Source: a bacterium BMS3Bbin02
GTDB taxonomy: Bacteria > Actinomycetota > Acidimicrobiia > Spongiisociales > UBA5794
DNA: 12,678 bases
Direction of reading: 5' to 3'
NCBI GenBank assembly: GCA_002898115.1
Contig: BDTL01000089.1
Coordinates: forward strand, 1-12,678
In this document: positions 12,231 through 12,678 of the stretch, piece after piece
Numbering within the stretch: the first letter of the stretch is position 1
Layout of the letters: every line of letters begins with the position of its first letter
Notes under the pieces: generated by a model
Seen by the model: only the letters and a program-made list of their open reading frames with translations
What the model was told of the DNA's origin: nothing
Databases searched by the model: none
Program-made: the position numbers and the translations under genes

Positions 12231-12678
12231 GTCAGTTTCAGATCACCTCGGAAGAGGTGATCGCCGACACCGGCTTCCTCACGACCTCACAGCTCACTGT
12301 GAAGACGCCGACCGGCGACGAGCTTGTTCGGTACGTTGTTCGCCATCCCGGTGCGGTCGCTGCGGTGGTGTGGGACGGCGCAGAGATTGTGCTCGTCCGT
12401 CAATACCGCTCGGCAACCGACTCGTGGCTCTTGGAACTGCCCGCAGGGAAGCTAGATCATACAGATACGTCTCTGCAGGAGGCGATCGAACGCGAGATCG
12501 TCGAGGAACTCGGACTCACGGTGGTGGACGTCTCTCATGTGGCGGGGTTCTTTACCGCACCAGGCTTCTCCGACGAATACATCGATGTCTTCGAGGCGTC
12601 GGCAGACCAGCAGGTTGGTGTGAGGCCGGACGGTGCTGAAGAGGTGTTTGCGGAGGTCGTCAGGATGTCTCTCGCCGA
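12227..12678 (+). CDS. NUDIX hydrolase, ADP-ribose pyrophosphatase type, 3' truncated
   Basis: The frame opens at GTG 12227 (GTGA overlap with the pyrG stop) and runs off the window after 150 residues. It contains the beta-rich N-terminal part of ADP-ribose pyrophosphatases and 'VLVRQYRSATDSWLLELPAG' (55-74). A Nudix box follows from Gly74, ending 'REIVEELGL' (89-97) with Glu93 and Glu94 as metal ligands. 'FFTAPGFSDEYIDVFEA' (108-124) is the segment typical of ADP-ribose-acting members. It would split ADP-ribose into AMP and ribose 5-phosphate, clearing a reactive product of NAD turnover. The box is one residue longer than the standard G-x5-E-x7-REUxEExGU, and the first Glu is replaced by Asp or shifted. 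The same gene follows pyrG in M. tuberculosis (Rv1700). The activity is inferred from family motifs; the C-terminal end is not visible. Confidence 0.88.
   Translation, partial: MSQFQITSEEVIADTGFLTTSQLTVKTPTGDELVRYVVRHPGAVAAVVWDGAEIVLVRQYRSATDSWLLELPAGKLDHTDTSLQEAIEREIVEELGLTVVDVSHVAGFFTAPGFSDEYIDVFEASADQQVGVRPDGAEEVFAEVVRMSLA

Noticed and set aside
11992..12639. 215-residue plus-strand frame across the pyrG end and the NUDIX gene
   Set aside because: Arg-rich, with no recognisable domain, and out of frame with both the CTP synthase amidotransferase end and the clear NUDIX frame.
1..12678. Search for CRISPR arrays, insertion sequences, tRNA/rRNA genes, riboswitches and phage or defence genes
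   Set aside because: By eye I found no regularly spaced repeats, terminal inverted repeats with transposase frames, or tRNA-like cloverleaf. Coding density leaves no gap over 100 bases. A covariance-model scan would be needed to exclude small RNAs fully.

Overview
This window is a densely packed stretch of chromosome with almost no non-coding DNA. It most likely comes from an actinobacterium (Actinomycetota). The evidence is a high-GC sequence with frequent GTG starts, a HelY-type helicase end, a DUF4193 protein, a polyprenol-phosphate mannose synthase, and the order HAD-IIA phosphatase - small protein - tlyA - NAD kinase - recN - pyrG - NUDIX. As I recall it, that order matches the M. tuberculosis Rv1692-Rv1700 neighbourhood. 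The genes usually found between recN and pyrG in mycobacteria are absent, so a deeper-branching class such as Acidimicrobiia is possible, but the sequence alone does not settle this.

Left part (1-4352, plus strand). The C-terminal end of a Ski2-like RNA helicase overlaps a diacylglycerol-kinase-like lipid kinase by 4 bases. A near-consensus sigma70-type promoter at 1317-1345 then starts a second transcription unit: an acidic DUF4193 zinc-ribbon protein, a polyprenol-phosphate mannosyltransferase, a GNAT acetyltransferase and an M20 metallo-hydrolase. Each gene in this unit overlaps the next.

Middle part (4356-7060). A DUF1015 gene on the minus strand meets the M20 gene tail to tail with a 3-base gap. 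It faces a HAD-IIA phosphatase head to head, with the two start codons sharing bases. The phosphatase ends in an 8-base convergent overlap with a minus-strand rhomboid protease.

Right part (7089-12678, plus strand). A small acidic protein, TlyA (rRNA 2'-O-methyltransferase), NAD kinase and RecN form one tight unit, followed by a weak terminator-like hairpin. pyrG (CTP synthase) follows, probably with its own -10 element, and overlaps a NUDIX ADP-ribose-pyrophosphatase-like gene cut by the window end. The themes are nucleotide and NAD metabolism, ribosome modification, DNA repair, and lipid or glycoconjugate building.

This is mainly a housekeeping region. I see no mobile element, CRISPR array, phage gene, RNA gene or defence system. 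There is no gene-free stretch longer than 100 bases. The best leads are regulatory and architectural: two candidate leaderless starts with identical -10-to-ATG geometry, antisense overlap of gene ends, a 5-codon upstream frame before DUF4193, and two little-known proteins (DUF1015 and the small protein before tlyA).
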